Source: JAHEEL01 sp963785245 (GTDB taxonomy: Bacteria > Actinomycetota > Acidimicrobiia > Spongiisociales > UBA5794). From it: a stretch of 64,000 nt of DNA. The stretch is taken from positions 1 through 64,000 of the forward strand of contig CAWAUO010000001.1 in NCBI GenBank assembly GCA_963785245.1, given 5' to 3'. Positions 16,927 to 26,300 of this stretch are shown here, piece after piece. The notes below the pieces were generated by a model. The model was not told the DNA's origin, made no database searches, and worked only from the letters and a program-made list of their open reading frames with translations. A program made the translations under genes and the position numbers. The first letter of the stretch is position 1. Every line of letters starts with the position of its first letter.

Positions 16927-18936
16927 CTAAGCGTCGTCGGCGCCACCGTCGGACGGCGGCGTGTAGACGCCGACGGTGATGGTGATCGTCGTTCCCGGAC
17001 TCTGGTAGCCACGCGGCGAGGCGGAGATGACGACGCCGTTCTGCGAAGCGTCGCTGACGTCGGTGTAGGTGACGGTGACGGGGAAGCCGGCACTGCTCAA
17101 GGTGGCAACGGCATCGGCCTCGCTCAATCCGGAGACTCCCGGGACGCCGACCGGGCAGGCCACGCCGCTCCCCGGGAAATCGCACGGGTGCTTCTCGATC
17201 CTGCGTAACGTTCCCCGGTAGCGGTGGGTATATGGCTCGCGGATCACGGTGCCGTCCGGCATCGTCATCACCCGGGTGACGGTGACGCTCCAGCCCTCAG
17301 AACCCTTCGAGGCCACCTGTTCGGTCCCCGGGGTCACGGCCCGGTTCGCTTCGTAGACAACCTTGGGATCGGTGTAGTTGAAGCGCTCCGACCGCTCGGC
17401 CTCGCAGACGCGGCCGCCATTGTTGCCGTACAGCTTCACCGTGATGGTGCTGTTACCGTCGTAGGTGTTCTTGACGATGACCGGTGTGTCGGTGTCGTTG
17501 CGGAACCGCACGTCTGGCTGAGGGAAGCCCAAGGTTGCCTCGCGGCCTTCCGGGTAGCGCGAGATGTAGATGCTGTGCGGGGTGTGCTCAAGGTCCTCGT
17601 AGCAGCCGAAGAAGATGGCGTTGTAGATCGTGGTGCCGTACTGGCTGACTCCACCGCCGACGTTCGCCGGTTCGTCGCAGCAGATGACCTCTCCGCCGAT
17701 GATCGCCCCGTCGCGCTTGTAGCCCTTTGCCTCCGTGCGTGGTCCGACAATCTCGTTGATCGAGAATTCCTCGCCGGGCCACACCACGTAGCCGTCGATG
17801 GTGTCCGCCATCAGGTGGATGTTGTGGACCCGGTTCTCCCCCGGGGTCTTGGTGGTGAACTCTGACACCAGTTCGAGCGGTCCGAAGTCCTCGGCGTCCG
17901 CCGTGGTGAACTCCGGTTCGGCGCCAACGCTGAAGATGAGATCGCCCGTTGCATCTTCGGATGTCGCTGCTTTGAGCAACTCGACGGTTGCGGCTTCCGG
18001 ATCGAGCGCCGTCCCGTTCTTCGACGGAATGATCGTGACCTCATTCGTCTCGATGTCGACATCGAAGTCGGCGTTCACGGGAGGCAGTTCCAGTTGTTCG
18101 CGACGCGGTTCGAGGATTGCCGCAACCCGCTCGACGTCGAGCGAGATGTCGACTCTGACCGGGGAACTCTCGACGATCTCGACAACGGTGGCATCGCTGA
18201 TCTCCGACGGCTTCACCGTGAGAACCACGTTTCGATCCTCGTTGTAGAGCAGCACCGGCCTCGACACCATGCGCCGGAGGGTTACGACGGCGTCGTCGAT
18301 GTCGGCTGCGGTGAGCTCGGGGACCGAGTCGATCAATGGCAGATCGGTGACTGGGCGCTCGGAATCCGTCAGCACGGAGTCGACGATCACCGCGGCCGCT
18401 GACCGATCGATGCGTTGCCCGATTCTCGGATACTCGAAGTCGATCTCGCCATTCTCGACGTCGATCGATCCCTCGTATGCGGGATTCTCGATCGCCTCCT
18501 GCTCCCAGTCGGCCAGGTACGCATCGACGGCCTCGTCGTCGACGGAGACCGCGAGATCGATGTCGACCTGTTCGGAGAAGCCGCGGATCCACGGCATGAA
18601 ACCGCTGAACAAGCCACCGCTTCGCTGGTTCATCGCGGTCTCGACGGCACCGTTGACGTCAGCTTCCAAGCCGACGGCCGTCGGGTCGAGCTCATACGTC
18701 GATCCGCTCACCACGAACGTTGCCTTCTCATTCTGGAGGCTGGACTCATACGCCCGAACGACGGTGATCGCATCGTCTTGGGACAAGCCGCCGACATCCA
18801 TGCCGACGACGCTCACGTTGCGTGGTACCTCGCCATAGCCCGCGGCTCGATCCACCAGGTACACCGCGATCGGGAGGAGCAGGATCAGCGCAGGTACGGC
18901 GATCGAGGCAGCGGTGCGGAGCGTGCGGGAGGCCAT
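16927..18936 (-). CDS. VanW-family envelope protein, paralogue A
   Basis: The 669-residue protein has the same order of parts as its downstream neighbour: N-terminal membrane anchor, two YoaR-like domains beginning RNVSVVGMDVGGLS, a VanW domain (TPGENRVHNIHLMADTIDG, FSINEIVGPRTEAKGY, GGGVSQYGTTIYNAIFFGC) and a C-terminal PASTA-like unit. The ATG at 18936 is chosen because AAGGA lies five bases before it; the open frame upstream is not conserved-looking. The 66-base gap to the next gene suggests one transcript for the pair. Both keep all the motifs, so this is an old, maintained duplication rather than decay. Confidence 0.85.
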   Translation of the reverse strand: MASRTLRTAASIAVPALILLLPIAVYLVDRAAGYGEVPRNVSVVGMDVGGLSQDDAITVVRAYESSLQNEKATFVVSGSTYELDPTAVGLEADVNGAVETAMNQRSGGLFSGFMPWIRGFSEQVDIDLAVSVDDEAVDAYLADWEQEAIENPAYEGSIDVENGEIDFEYPRIGQRIDRSAAAVIVDSVLTDSERPVTDLPLIDSVPELTAADIDDAVVTLRRMVSRPVLLYNEDRNVVLTVKPSEISDATVVEIVESSPVRVDISLDVERVAAILEPRREQLELPPVNADFDVDIETNEVTIIPSKNGTALDPEAATVELLKAATSEDATGDLIFSVGAEPEFTTADAEDFGPLELVSEFTTKTPGENRVHNIHLMADTIDGYVVWPGEEFSINEIVGPRTEAKGYKRDGAIIGGEVICCDEPANVGGGVSQYGTTIYNAIFFGCYEDLEHTPHSIYISRYPEGREATLGFPQPDVRFRNDTDTPVIVKNTYDGNSTITVKLYGNNGGRVCEAERSERFNYTDPKVVYEANRAVTPGTEQVASKGSEGWSVTVTRVMTMPDGTVIREPYTHRYRGTLRRIEKHPCDFPGSGVACPVGVPGVSGLSEADAVATLSSAGFPVTVTYTDVSDASQNGVVISASPRGYQSPGTTITITVGVYTPPSDGGADDA

Positions 18937-19055
18937 GAAGTCCTTGTGAGGGGGAGTAATCGCCGCGATTATAGGAACGGACCCCAATAACGGCGCGCAT
19001 CTTGACGGCCGGGAACCTTTGTCCTGTATGCGTTTCGGGCGTAGGATCAGGATCC

Positions 19056-19841
19056 GTGATCCAATTCCCCGATACCGCACGAGGAGAACCCCTCGCGGTG
19101 TCTGCCACCTTGTTCGTGACCTATCGGTCGTGTCCCCAACAGGCGCTTGGGCGACTCCAAGGGCAGTACCCGCCCGACACGATCGCTTCCTTCCGTGGCT
19201 CGCTGGCCCACCGACTCTTCGCTCGGCACCTCGTCAGCGGGCCGATCGCCGAGGCCGATGTGCCGCGGGCATGCAGGGAAGAGATTGGCGCCACCGATGG
19301 CCATCTCAACATGAAGCTCGGCGCCCTCGACCTCAATCGGCCGTCTCGCCTTGCACCAGTTCTCGCCGAAGTGGGGGATCTCTACGAGCGATTCAAGCGG
19401 TTCCCAACTGACGGATTCCGTTCGGCAGAAGTGACCCTCGACGTCGATGCCGGCAACGGTGTCGCGCTGAGAGGTCGGGTCGACGCCATCTTCGCCGACG
19501 AGGCCGGCACCCCCATCATCATCGACTGGAAGACAGGGTCATGGCTCGATGCTGCCGAACCGCAACTGGCGTTCTACGCCATGGCGTGGGCCATGCAGCA
19601 CAGCGAACTGCCCGTACGAGCTGAAGCGGTATCCGTCCAGACCGGTGAGACAACCGGCATCGTCCCGACCGTCGAGGGGGTGGAACACACGGCTCAGCAG
19701 GTTGCGAGCATGGTCGATGCCCTGCGTGACGCTTTCGCGACCGGCAACGACCTCGAACGCCGTGCTGGCCCCCACTGCCGCTGGTGTCCGTTGTTGGAGG
19801 AGTGCACTGAGGGAGCGGCGGCCATATCGATTCTGGGTTGA
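19056..19841 (+). CDS. RecB-family PD-(D/E)xK nuclease with Fe-S type cysteines
   Basis: A 261-residue stand-alone nuclease domain. GRVDAIFAD followed by PIIIDWKTG gives the D...DxK catalytic set of the RecB/Cas4 group, and a QLAFYAMAW helix carries the usual Q-x-x-x-Y. One cysteine near the N-terminus (YRSCPQQ) and three at the C-terminus (CRWCPLLEEC) match the four ligands of the 4Fe-4S pin found in AddB, AdnB and Cas4. GTG start at 19056, divergent from the VanW pair. No CRISPR genes are nearby, so a repair role is more likely than Cas4. Confidence 0.8.
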   Translation: MIQFPDTARGEPLAVSATLFVTYRSCPQQALGRLQGQYPPDTIASFRGSLAHRLFARHLVSGPIAEADVPRACREEIGATDGHLNMKLGALDLNRPSRLAPVLAEVGDLYERFKRFPTDGFRSAEVTLDVDAGNGVALRGRVDAIFADEAGTPIIIDWKTGSWLDAAEPQLAFYAMAWAMQHSELPVRAEAVSVQTGETTGIVPTVEGVEHTAQQVASMVDALRDAFATGNDLERRAGPHCRWCPLLEECTEGAAAISILG

Positions 19842-19843
19842 CC

Positions 19844-19943
19844 GAGGAGCCGAGCAGCCGAGTATCTGAGTATCCCGATTGTTGCTCCAATACCGGACGT
19901 GAGGGCTACTGAGATCGCCTTCCTCTGCTACTCCGCTACTACC
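19844..19943. repeat. dispersed GAGTAGC-type repeat, inverted pair
   Basis: The left arm (about 19844-19874) reads AGGAGCCGAGCAGCCGAG then TATCTGAGTAT. The right arm (19921-19943), read on the other strand, is GGTAGTAGCGGAGTAGCAGA followed by GGA, close to copy 1 at 4486-4510. The two arms face each other across about 46 bases. It fills most of the gap between the nuclease and mca. Confidence 0.45.
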
Positions 19944-20004
19944 TGCAACGCATCACCCTGCAGGAGCACGCGCACAGCCCCCGCACATCTGTTTGACTCT
20001 TCTG

Positions 20005-20844
20005 ATGGCCAGAACGATTGTTGCGCTGCATGCGCATCCGGACGACGAGTCGAGCAAGGGTGCGGGGACGATCGCGCGATACAGCGATGAGGGTGTCCGG
20101 ACGGTGCTGGTCACGGCGACCGCCGGTGAGGCGGGTGACATCCTCAATCCTGCCGCCAATAGCCCCGAAGCGCGAGCCGATCTTGCCGCGGTGCGGCGGT
20201 CGGAACTGCGCGATGCTGCTGCGATCATCGGCTACGACGACGTGGTCATGCTCGGCTATCGGGACTCCGGCATGCCGGGCACCGACGAGAATCGCCATCC
20301 GCTGGCGTTCGTGAACGCTCCTTTCGAAGAGATACTCGGCCGCATGGTCGCCATCGTCCGGTCTGAGCAGCCGGAGGTGATCCTCGGCTACGACGATCAT
20401 GAGCGGTACCCGCACCCCGATCATCTCCGAATCCACGATCTGTCGGAGGACGTGTTCACCGCGGCCGCCGATCCGGATCGATTCCCCGACGCCGGCGAAC
20501 CCTGGGCTGCTCGACGTCTCTATGCACCGGCGTTCTCGCTGAAGCGGATCCGCCTTCTCGGCAAGGCCATGTCCGACCGGGGACTCGAATCTCCTTTTGA
20601 TCGCTGGATCGCAGGCATCGATCTGCACGCCGAGGACCCACCGCTGACACAGGTCGACGTCCGCGATCACCTCGAACGGGCGCGGTCAGCCCTCCGGGCC
20701 CACCGGACGCAGATCGATCCGGACGGACCGTGGTTCCAGATACCGTCCGAGCTGATTCTCTCGGTCTATCCGTACGAGGATTTCGAGCTCATGGCGGCAC
20801 GCGATGCAGCACTTCCCGACGGCATGGGACTGTTCGCTTCGTAG
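20005..20844 (+). CDS. mca: mycothiol S-conjugate amidase
   Basis: The 279-residue zinc enzyme has HAHPDDESSKGAGT near the N-terminus, including the SSKG segment that separates Mca from MshB, then TATAGEAGDILNP and the second zinc motif HPDHLRIHD. Mca cleaves mycothiol S-conjugates to export toxins as mercapturates and regenerate the sugar core. Mycothiol is the actinobacterial thiol, so the gene supports the host assignment. The ATG at 20005 is preferred over an in-frame TTG at 19993. It is a paralogue of the PIG-L protein at 9080-9832. The GTPase gene follows after 55 bases on the same strand. Confidence 0.88.
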   Translation: MARTIVALHAHPDDESSKGAGTIARYSDEGVRTVLVTATAGEAGDILNPAANSPEARADLAAVRRSELRDAAAIIGYDDVVMLGYRDSGMPGTDENRHPLAFVNAPFEEILGRMVAIVRSEQPEVILGYDDHERYPHPDHLRIHDLSEDVFTAAADPDRFPDAGEPWAARRLYAPAFSLKRIRLLGKAMSDRGLESPFDRWIAGIDLHAEDPPLTQVDVRDHLERARSALRAHRTQIDPDGPWFQIPSELILSVYPYEDFELMAARDAALPDGMGLFAS

Positions 20845-20899
20845 GCGAATCGGCCGGTCCCGCCGGTTCGCGGTCCCGGTGTGTTTCAATACGGGGTCT

Positions 20900-22218
20900 A
20901 TGGACCGTCACAGGGCCGAGCAACTTCACGCCCTCCTCTCCAGAATCAAACCGCAACTCGCTGAGCCTGCACTGGCGCCGCTCGAGCGACTCCTCCGCGG
21001 CCCGACGCCGGCGACGCGCTGATCGTCGCCGTCGTCGGCGCTTCCGGAGTCGGCAAATCGGAAATGGTCAACATCCTCGCCGGTGCCCGCGTCGTCACCG
21101 CAGGACCACTCCGGCCGACGACGACTGAGATTGCGATCTGGGGAGATATCGCCGAGAGCTACATCCCCGGGCGACGGGTCCCGGGCCCGAATCGGCCGGA
21201 TCGGGTTGTGCTGATCGACACACCACCGACCGAGCATTATCCGGACACTGTGGCTGATCTTCTCCACCGCGTTGACGCCGTGCTCTTCGTGATATCACCC
21301 GAGCGGTATGCCGACGCGATTACGGCAACGCTGCTGGAGACGGTCCGCGAACGCGGCATACCGACGCGCATCGTGCTCTCAATCGCAGACGCGGGAGCCG
21401 ATCAACTCGACGCTCTGGTGCGAGATGCCGAGATCAAGCATTCGATGGTGATCGAAGCGATCGTCACCGATGATGCGGGTCCGCTCCAGACCGTTCTGGC
21501 TGAAATGGCTCATGACAAGGACGCGATCGTTGAGCGGAGAGATCGGGCTGCGGCGGCGTTCGCGGCGCTGCGAGCCGTCGAGGTGGCTGATGCGCTCGGT
21601 GTCGAGGCCGATGCCGCTGCGATTCTCATCGGCCGCGCTGAAGCTGCCTTCGGTCGTGTCGGGATCGTCGAAGCCGAACTCGCGGAGGCTGCGGACCTCG
21701 AATGGGACGATGCCGTTGTGGTGATCGCGGAGTCTGCGCTGGCGGCGACGAATCGAGCGATCGCCGCGTGGACGTCTGAGCTCGAGAGCAGCGATATCGA
21801 GGTTCCTGCGGAGCCGATAGCTGCCGTTCGTCTGCCCGAGATCGACACACGTCCGATCAACGAGTGGTACCAGGCCACCGGCGTTGCGGGCGTGAGCTCG
21901 GTGCGGCGTCGGTGGTTGCACCCTCGCCGCTCCCGGGCGGTTCGGGACCAGCTCTGGCGGCTCGCGATTGACTTCGGCCGCCGACCTACCGAACGTGTAC
22001 GCAAGGCGGTGAAAGGGCACCTGCCGGACCTTCGCATCGACGGGCGATCGGCGCTTGTTGGGGCCATCCGGGACGCGGGTACGGCACGCATCGAGGCATT
22101 CAAGGCTCGGCTCGATCCGCTCGGGGGAATCTCTCCAGACGAGATTCGCGCGGCGGCCGAGGCGCTCACACTCGATTGGAGCGGCTTGCGCGGGTCGGCG
22201 GTAACCGACGATGAGTAG
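20900..22218 (+). CDS. dynamin/YfjP-like GTPase, first of a pair (frameshifted)
   Basis: The N-terminal 34 residues (from ATG 20900) are in one frame and the rest in another: one base is missing near 21000, just before the P-loop GASGVGKSEMVN. The joined protein is about 440 residues. It has G3 as IDTPP and no NKxD, so nucleotide specificity is uncertain. Long helical stretches follow (Ala/Glu-rich, about 170-260), then a basic RRRWLHPRRSR segment. There is no clear membrane segment. It overlaps the next GTPase gene by eight bases. The paired arrangement recalls the dynamin-like pairs known in actinobacteria, but that assignment is inference from architecture. Confidence 0.65.
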
Positions 22219-23251
22219 CCTCAACTCCGCGCTGGACCTCTTGGACCTCGCCGTCGCGAGTTCTCACGGACTGGCGTCGGAGGCCGGTCGTGAGGGGGCA
22301 GCGAGCGTCGCTGCGGCCGCGAGGAAGCGACAGGACCTCTTCTCGGATGCCATCGTGGTCGCGATTGCCGGCGGGACCGGTACTGGGAAGTCCAGCTTGC
22401 TCAACGCAATTGCCGGGCAGGCGATCGCTTCGACGAGCGCGCTCCGGCCGCATACCAACACGCCCCTTGCCTGGATCCCGGCAGATGATCCGGCGATCGC
22501 GAGACTCGTGAGCGACCTGGACATCGAGGAGGTCGTGGTACACGACGATGGCCCTGCGCTCGCCATCATCGATCTCCCGGACCTCGACAGCGTCGACGAC
22601 GACCACCGGACGTTGGTGGAGGCGGTGCTCCCGCTCGTCGACGCTGTGATATGGGTGTTCGACCCCGTGAAGTATCACGACCCATCGATTCACGCCGACT
22701 TCCTGACTCACCTGGTCACCTACGAGCCCGTATTCACGTTCGTGCTGAACAAGATCGACCGGTTGGACGAGGCGGAGACGGAAGCCGTCGCGACCCACCT
22801 CGGCGTGATCCTGTCGATGGATGGGTTCCGGGACGCTACCGTGATCCCGGTCGCGGCTGCACCGCCCGGCGATGACCCGATCGGGATCGAAGCGCTCATC
22901 GCAGTACTGAATGACACACTCGTTGCGAAACGCGCCGACCACGCGAAACTGATCGAGGACGTGCTGCAGACCGGACGACGGCTCGCAACCGAGACTGCTG
23001 TGTGGAGTGGAACGTCCGACGATGCCCGAGACCGGATTCATGCAGCACTCGACGACCCGGGGCACCTCGGAGGGGTGCTCGACGATCTTGGCATCGACGA
23101 TCCGTTGCGGGAGGGGATCATCGCATCGGATGGTGACGTCGGTCTCGTCGACGACCTGCTCCTGCAACGAGCCGAACTCGCCGCAACCGTTGCGGCACTT
23201 GGCGTCTTGTGCGCCGAGATCTCGCAGCCCGAGATGGGAGTCCTCATTTGA
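22211..23251 (+). CDS. GTPase, second of a pair
   Basis: A 346-residue GTPase with P-loop GGTGTGKSSLLN, a switch-region threonine in NTPLAW, G3 DLPDLDSVDDDHR and a proper G4 NKID motif. These are typical of the 50S-binding/YfjP and dynamin-like GTPase superfamily. Its own ATG lies inside the end of the first GTPase gene, and its stop overlaps the TTG start of the MscS channel gene by four bases. The three genes therefore form one tightly coupled operon, which suggests that the GTPase pair acts at the membrane together with the channel. Confidence 0.8.
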   Translation: MSSLNSALDLLDLAVASSHGLASEAGREGAASVAAAARKRQDLFSDAIVVAIAGGTGTGKSSLLNAIAGQAIASTSALRPHTNTPLAWIPADDPAIARLVSDLDIEEVVVHDDGPALAIIDLPDLDSVDDDHRTLVEAVLPLVDAVIWVFDPVKYHDPSIHADFLTHLVTYEPVFTFVLNKIDRLDEAETEAVATHLGVILSMDGFRDATVIPVAAAPPGDDPIGIEALIAVLNDTLVAKRADHAKLIEDVLQTGRRLATETAVWSGTSDDARDRIHAALDDPGHLGGVLDDLGIDDPLREGIIASDGDVGLVDDLLLQRAELAATVAALGVLCAEISQPEMGVLI

Positions 23252-24094
23252 CCGTCAGTACACAGACATGGACCCACATCTGGCAGACCGTCCTCATCGT
23301 GGTGGTCGCGATCGCCGTCTGGGTGATCGGTCGATGGCTGATCCGTCGATGGAGTGCTCGGCTGCAGCAGCGGTTGGAGGCGACCGGCGAACTTGAGCAG
23401 AAGGCCAGGGCCCAGCGTCTCGCGACGGTTGCCCGCACCGCGTCGGCTGTTCTGTTCATCCTCGTGGTCGTCGTCGGGGTTGCTACCGCACTTGCGGTGT
23501 GGGGCATCCCGATCGGTCCACTGGTTGCGTCGCTCTCGGTCGTCGGCATCGCTATCGGGATCGGTGCCCAGGACCTGGTCAAAGACGTGATCGCCGGGCT
23601 GTTCGTGATCGCCGAAGATCAATACGCCATTGGTGATGTCGTTGAACTCGCCGGCGTTTCTGGCAGCGTGGAGGAGATCCGTCTGCGAACGACGGTGCTC
23701 CGCGGCCTGGACGGCAGCGTAAACCACGTGCCGAATGGTGAGGTCCGCGTTCGCGACCAACCTCACGTACGAGTACAGCCGCGTCGTTGTCGACATCTCC
23801 GTCGCCTATGAGGAGCCGCTCGATCGAGCCCTTGAGGTCATCGGCGAGATCACGGCGGCGTTTGGCGCCGATCCAGAATGGTCCGCTGCACTCGTTGGAG
23901 AGCCTTCTGTGCTCGGCGTCAATGCACTCGGAGACTCGGGCGTCGTCATTCGTGTGCTCTTCACCACGGATCCAGATCTGCGTTGGCAGGTCGAGCGAGA
24001 GTTCCTGCGACGGGCGAAGAACGGACTCGACGCCGAGGGCATCGAGATCCCGTACCCGCACGTGACCGTCGATCGACGCGACGATCGAAGCTGA
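23248..24094 (+). CDS. small-conductance mechanosensitive channel, MscS family (frameshifted)
   Basis: From the TTG at 23248 the protein has a first membrane helix (about residues 12-30), a second (about 70-90) and the pore-lining Gly/Ala helix GIAIGIGAQDLVKDVIAGLFVIAEDQY, then the beta domain GDVVELAGVSGSVEEIRLRTTVLRGLDGS and VNHVPNGEV. After that one extra base near 23753 shifts the frame, and the rest (ATNLTYEYSRVVVDISV to the end) continues to 24094. The joined protein is about 281 residues, normal for MscS. It would release solutes on hypo-osmotic shock. Translational coupling to the GTPases is unusual for MscS. Confidence 0.8.
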
Positions 24095-24097
24095 CGA

Positions 24098-25042
24098 CTA
24101 TCGCTCGGACTCGGCGCAGCATGCCCCCGGGTCCCGGACCACGAGGAGCGCGTGGTGCGCCGGTGTTATCTCGAGGTGGGAGAAGCGGCCGAGATGCTCT
24201 CCGTCCGCTTGGATCGGGGCCGCCGGGTCGGCTTCGATGACCATCTTCTCGAACCGCGAAAACACGGGAGCACCGAGGCGCTCCGAAAGCGGACGACGAA
24301 GCAGGGCCCGTGCGAAGATCTCCGCCGACCGATGGATCTCGAGGTCTTCCGCAACGACAACGGCGAGTCCATCAACCGGTCCCCGCGTGATGTGAAGGGG
24401 GACTCGCCCGAAGTAGGTGTAGGGGTGGTGCACTTGCGTGAGGGCAGCGACACCGTCGGTACGAACGCCATCGATCTCGACTCGCAGATTTGCAGGGCGA
24501 CTGCGCCAATCCCGGAGGAGTGCGGAGATGGCCGACTCGGCGTAGTGAAGACCTCCGAACTGGAGCTTCGAGTGAGGGCGTCGCTCGGCGCGCTCAACGA
24601 CATCCGCATCGAAGCCGACACCGACCGCGAACGTCGCGTATTCCACCGCCGTCTCGCCTTCGAACGTGGACTCGATTCGAGCCATCCGGGTCGGGACCGA
24701 TGGCAGACTCGCAATTGCTGCCGCGGCCTTGCGCGGCTTCTTGGGAAGGTCGAAGATCCGTGCAACGACGTTGGTCGTTCCTGCCGGGATGATCCCGAGC
24801 GCCGCATCCGTGCCCACAGCGCCGTTGGCGGCGTGGTGGACGACCCCGTCGCCGCCCATGGCGGCAATGACGGCGTATCCGTCGGCTGCCGCCTGCGACG
24901 CAAGCTCGCGGGTCTCGCCGGGGCCGTGCGGCCATTCGGCATCCACATCGAACGAGTCGGAGAGCACCGAGACCACGTCGCGGTATGACGCACCGGTGAA
25001 GCCGGAGGCTGACGGGTTGGCGAGCAGGAGCAGTCGTCGCAT
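24098..25042 (-). CDS. diacylglycerol kinase-family lipid kinase
   Basis: The 314-residue protein starts with LLLANPSASGF, then the glycine-rich nucleotide loop AAMGGDGVVHHAANG, GIIPAGTTNVVARIF and, in the C-terminal half, GVGFDADVVE, the recurrent landmarks of DAGK catalytic-domain proteins such as YegS/DgkB. It would phosphorylate a membrane lipid such as diacylglycerol. A TACCCT hexamer (25055-25050) ends seven bases before the ATG, so the message is probably leaderless. It is convergent with the MscS gene, with only three bases between the stops. Confidence 0.87.
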   Translation of the reverse strand: MRRLLLLANPSASGFTGASYRDVVSVLSDSFDVDAEWPHGPGETRELASQAAADGYAVIAAMGGDGVVHHAANGAVGTDAALGIIPAGTTNVVARIFDLPKKPRKAAAAIASLPSVPTRMARIESTFEGETAVEYATFAVGVGFDADVVERAERRPHSKLQFGGLHYAESAISALLRDWRSRPANLRVEIDGVRTDGVAALTQVHHPYTYFGRVPLHITRGPVDGLAVVVAEDLEIHRSAEIFARALLRRPLSERLGAPVFSRFEKMVIEADPAAPIQADGEHLGRFSHLEITPAHHALLVVRDPGACCAESER

Positions 25043-25142
25043 CTCTGAGAGGGTACGGTCGCCGCCGATCTGCTGCCTCCCGGGACAGCATGACCCGAGT
25101 GAATCGGTCGGATCGGAGGAAGGTGCCAGGTACGCTCAACGT

Positions 25143-25796
25143 ATGAGGTACCGGAATCGTCAAGATGCCGGGGAGCGTCTCGCCGCAGCGATCGAGACCG
25201 CCGGTGCGGTCAGCCGGGACGTGCGGCCGCTCGTGCTCGGGATACCTCGCGGAGGTGTCCCCGTCGCTGCGGTGGTCGCGGATCGGATCGGTGGAGATCT
25301 CGATGTGCTCGTCGCCCACAAGCTTGGCGCACCCGGGAATCCCGAATACGCCGTGGGCGCTGTCGCTGAAGACGGTACGGTGATCGTCGACGAGCTGATC
25401 GTGGAGCGGATCGGGATCGGTCCCGAATATGTGGAGGCGGAGCGACGCCGTCAGCAGGCCGGCGTTGAGCGGACGACCGCGGTCCTCCGGGGTGGACGGG
25501 CGCCTCTGCCGCTTGCCGGTCGGGAGTGTGTGGTCGTCGACGATGGCGTGGCGACCGGGGCCACCCTCGAAGTCTCGCTCAGACTGGCGGTGCGATCCGG
25601 TGCCGCGAGGGTCGTGGCCGCAGTCCCGGTCGGCCCGGCTGAGACCATCGGGCGCCTCCGTGGGATTGTGGACGCTGCCGTCTGTCCGCTCCAGCCCTCG
25701 CCATTCTTCGCCGTCGGGACGTGGTACGACGACTTCGGGCAAGTGGGAGAAGCGGCGGTCGTCGAAGTGCTCGAGCGATTCCGGTCGGGTGACTAG
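25143..25796 (+). CDS. phosphoribosyltransferase-domain protein
   Basis: The 217-residue protein contains the PRPP-binding motif VVVDDGVATGAT (about residues 126-137), preceded by VLGIPRGGVPVAA and the flexible-loop region LVAHKLGAPGNPEYAVGA. This arrangement is found in a large group of type I phosphoribosyltransferases of unassigned base specificity. No purine or pyrimidine gene is adjacent to help. ATG at 25143 with TACGCT ending six bases upstream, so it is probably leaderless. Its stop codon shares the palindrome CTAG with the stop of the convergent response-regulator gene. Confidence 0.85.
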   Translation: MRYRNRQDAGERLAAAIETAGAVSRDVRPLVLGIPRGGVPVAAVVADRIGGDLDVLVAHKLGAPGNPEYAVGAVAEDGTVIVDELIVERIGIGPEYVEAERRRQQAGVERTTAVLRGGRAPLPLAGRECVVVDDGVATGATLEVSLRLAVRSGAARVVAAVPVGPAETIGRLRGIVDAAVCPLQPSPFFAVGTWYDDFGQVGEAAVVEVLERFRSGD

Positions 25797-26183
25797 GCGG
25801 AAGCAGCCTTCTGGGCCACCTTGATGAGCGACTCGATCGTCTCCCGCAAGTCGTCCGGGCGGAACGGCTTCGTCATGAAGGCATCCGCACCATCCGCCGG
25901 CGGCACGATCGGCCATCTCAGGTTGTGCGTGAGCGGTGAGAATGAGCACCTGAACCTCGTTGGTTCGGTCATCGGCGCGGAGACGGGAGAGGACGCCCCA
26001 TCCATCGAGTCCGGGGAGACCGATATCGAGAACGATGACGTCCGGCACGGACGACCAGGCTGCCTCGAGACCCAGCAAGCCGTCCTCGGCCGACCGGATC
26101 TCAGCCCCGGTCGGGCGCAGGCACACGTCGATCAACCGCCTCACACTGGCGGAGTCCTCGATTACAAGCACAGAGGGCCGCAT
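25793..26183 (-). CDS. single-domain response regulator receiver (frameshifted)
   Basis: The receiver domain begins VLVIEDSASVRRLIDV, with the phosphoacceptor aspartate in VIVLDIGLPGLDGW and a LILTAHAQPEMADRA strand. The frame then breaks near 25895 through one extra G; the other frame continues DGADAFMTKPFRPDDLRETIESLIKVAQ, carrying the conserved K-P pair. No output domain follows, so it is a stand-alone CheY-type regulator acting through a partner that is not in this window. The ATG at 26183 sits just before the first strand; an in-frame ATG six codons upstream (26201) is possible. Confidence 0.75.
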
Positions 26184-26300
26184 GCGAACTTGCATCGGCA
26201 CGTTTCCGCCCCGCCTTGAACAGTCCCTCGGCCCTGGCGAGAGACCGATTCCGGCCTAGCATCGCGTTCGTAGACATACCGGTCGTCGTCAGGAGACACG

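Noticed and set aside
18937..19080. Upstream start for the first VanW gene
   Set aside because: The signal-anchor and a good AAGGA ribosome site place the start at 18936.
19056..19841. Cas4 and a CRISPR locus
   Set aside because: No repeat-spacer array or cas gene is present; RecB-type nucleases of this form are common in actinobacteria.
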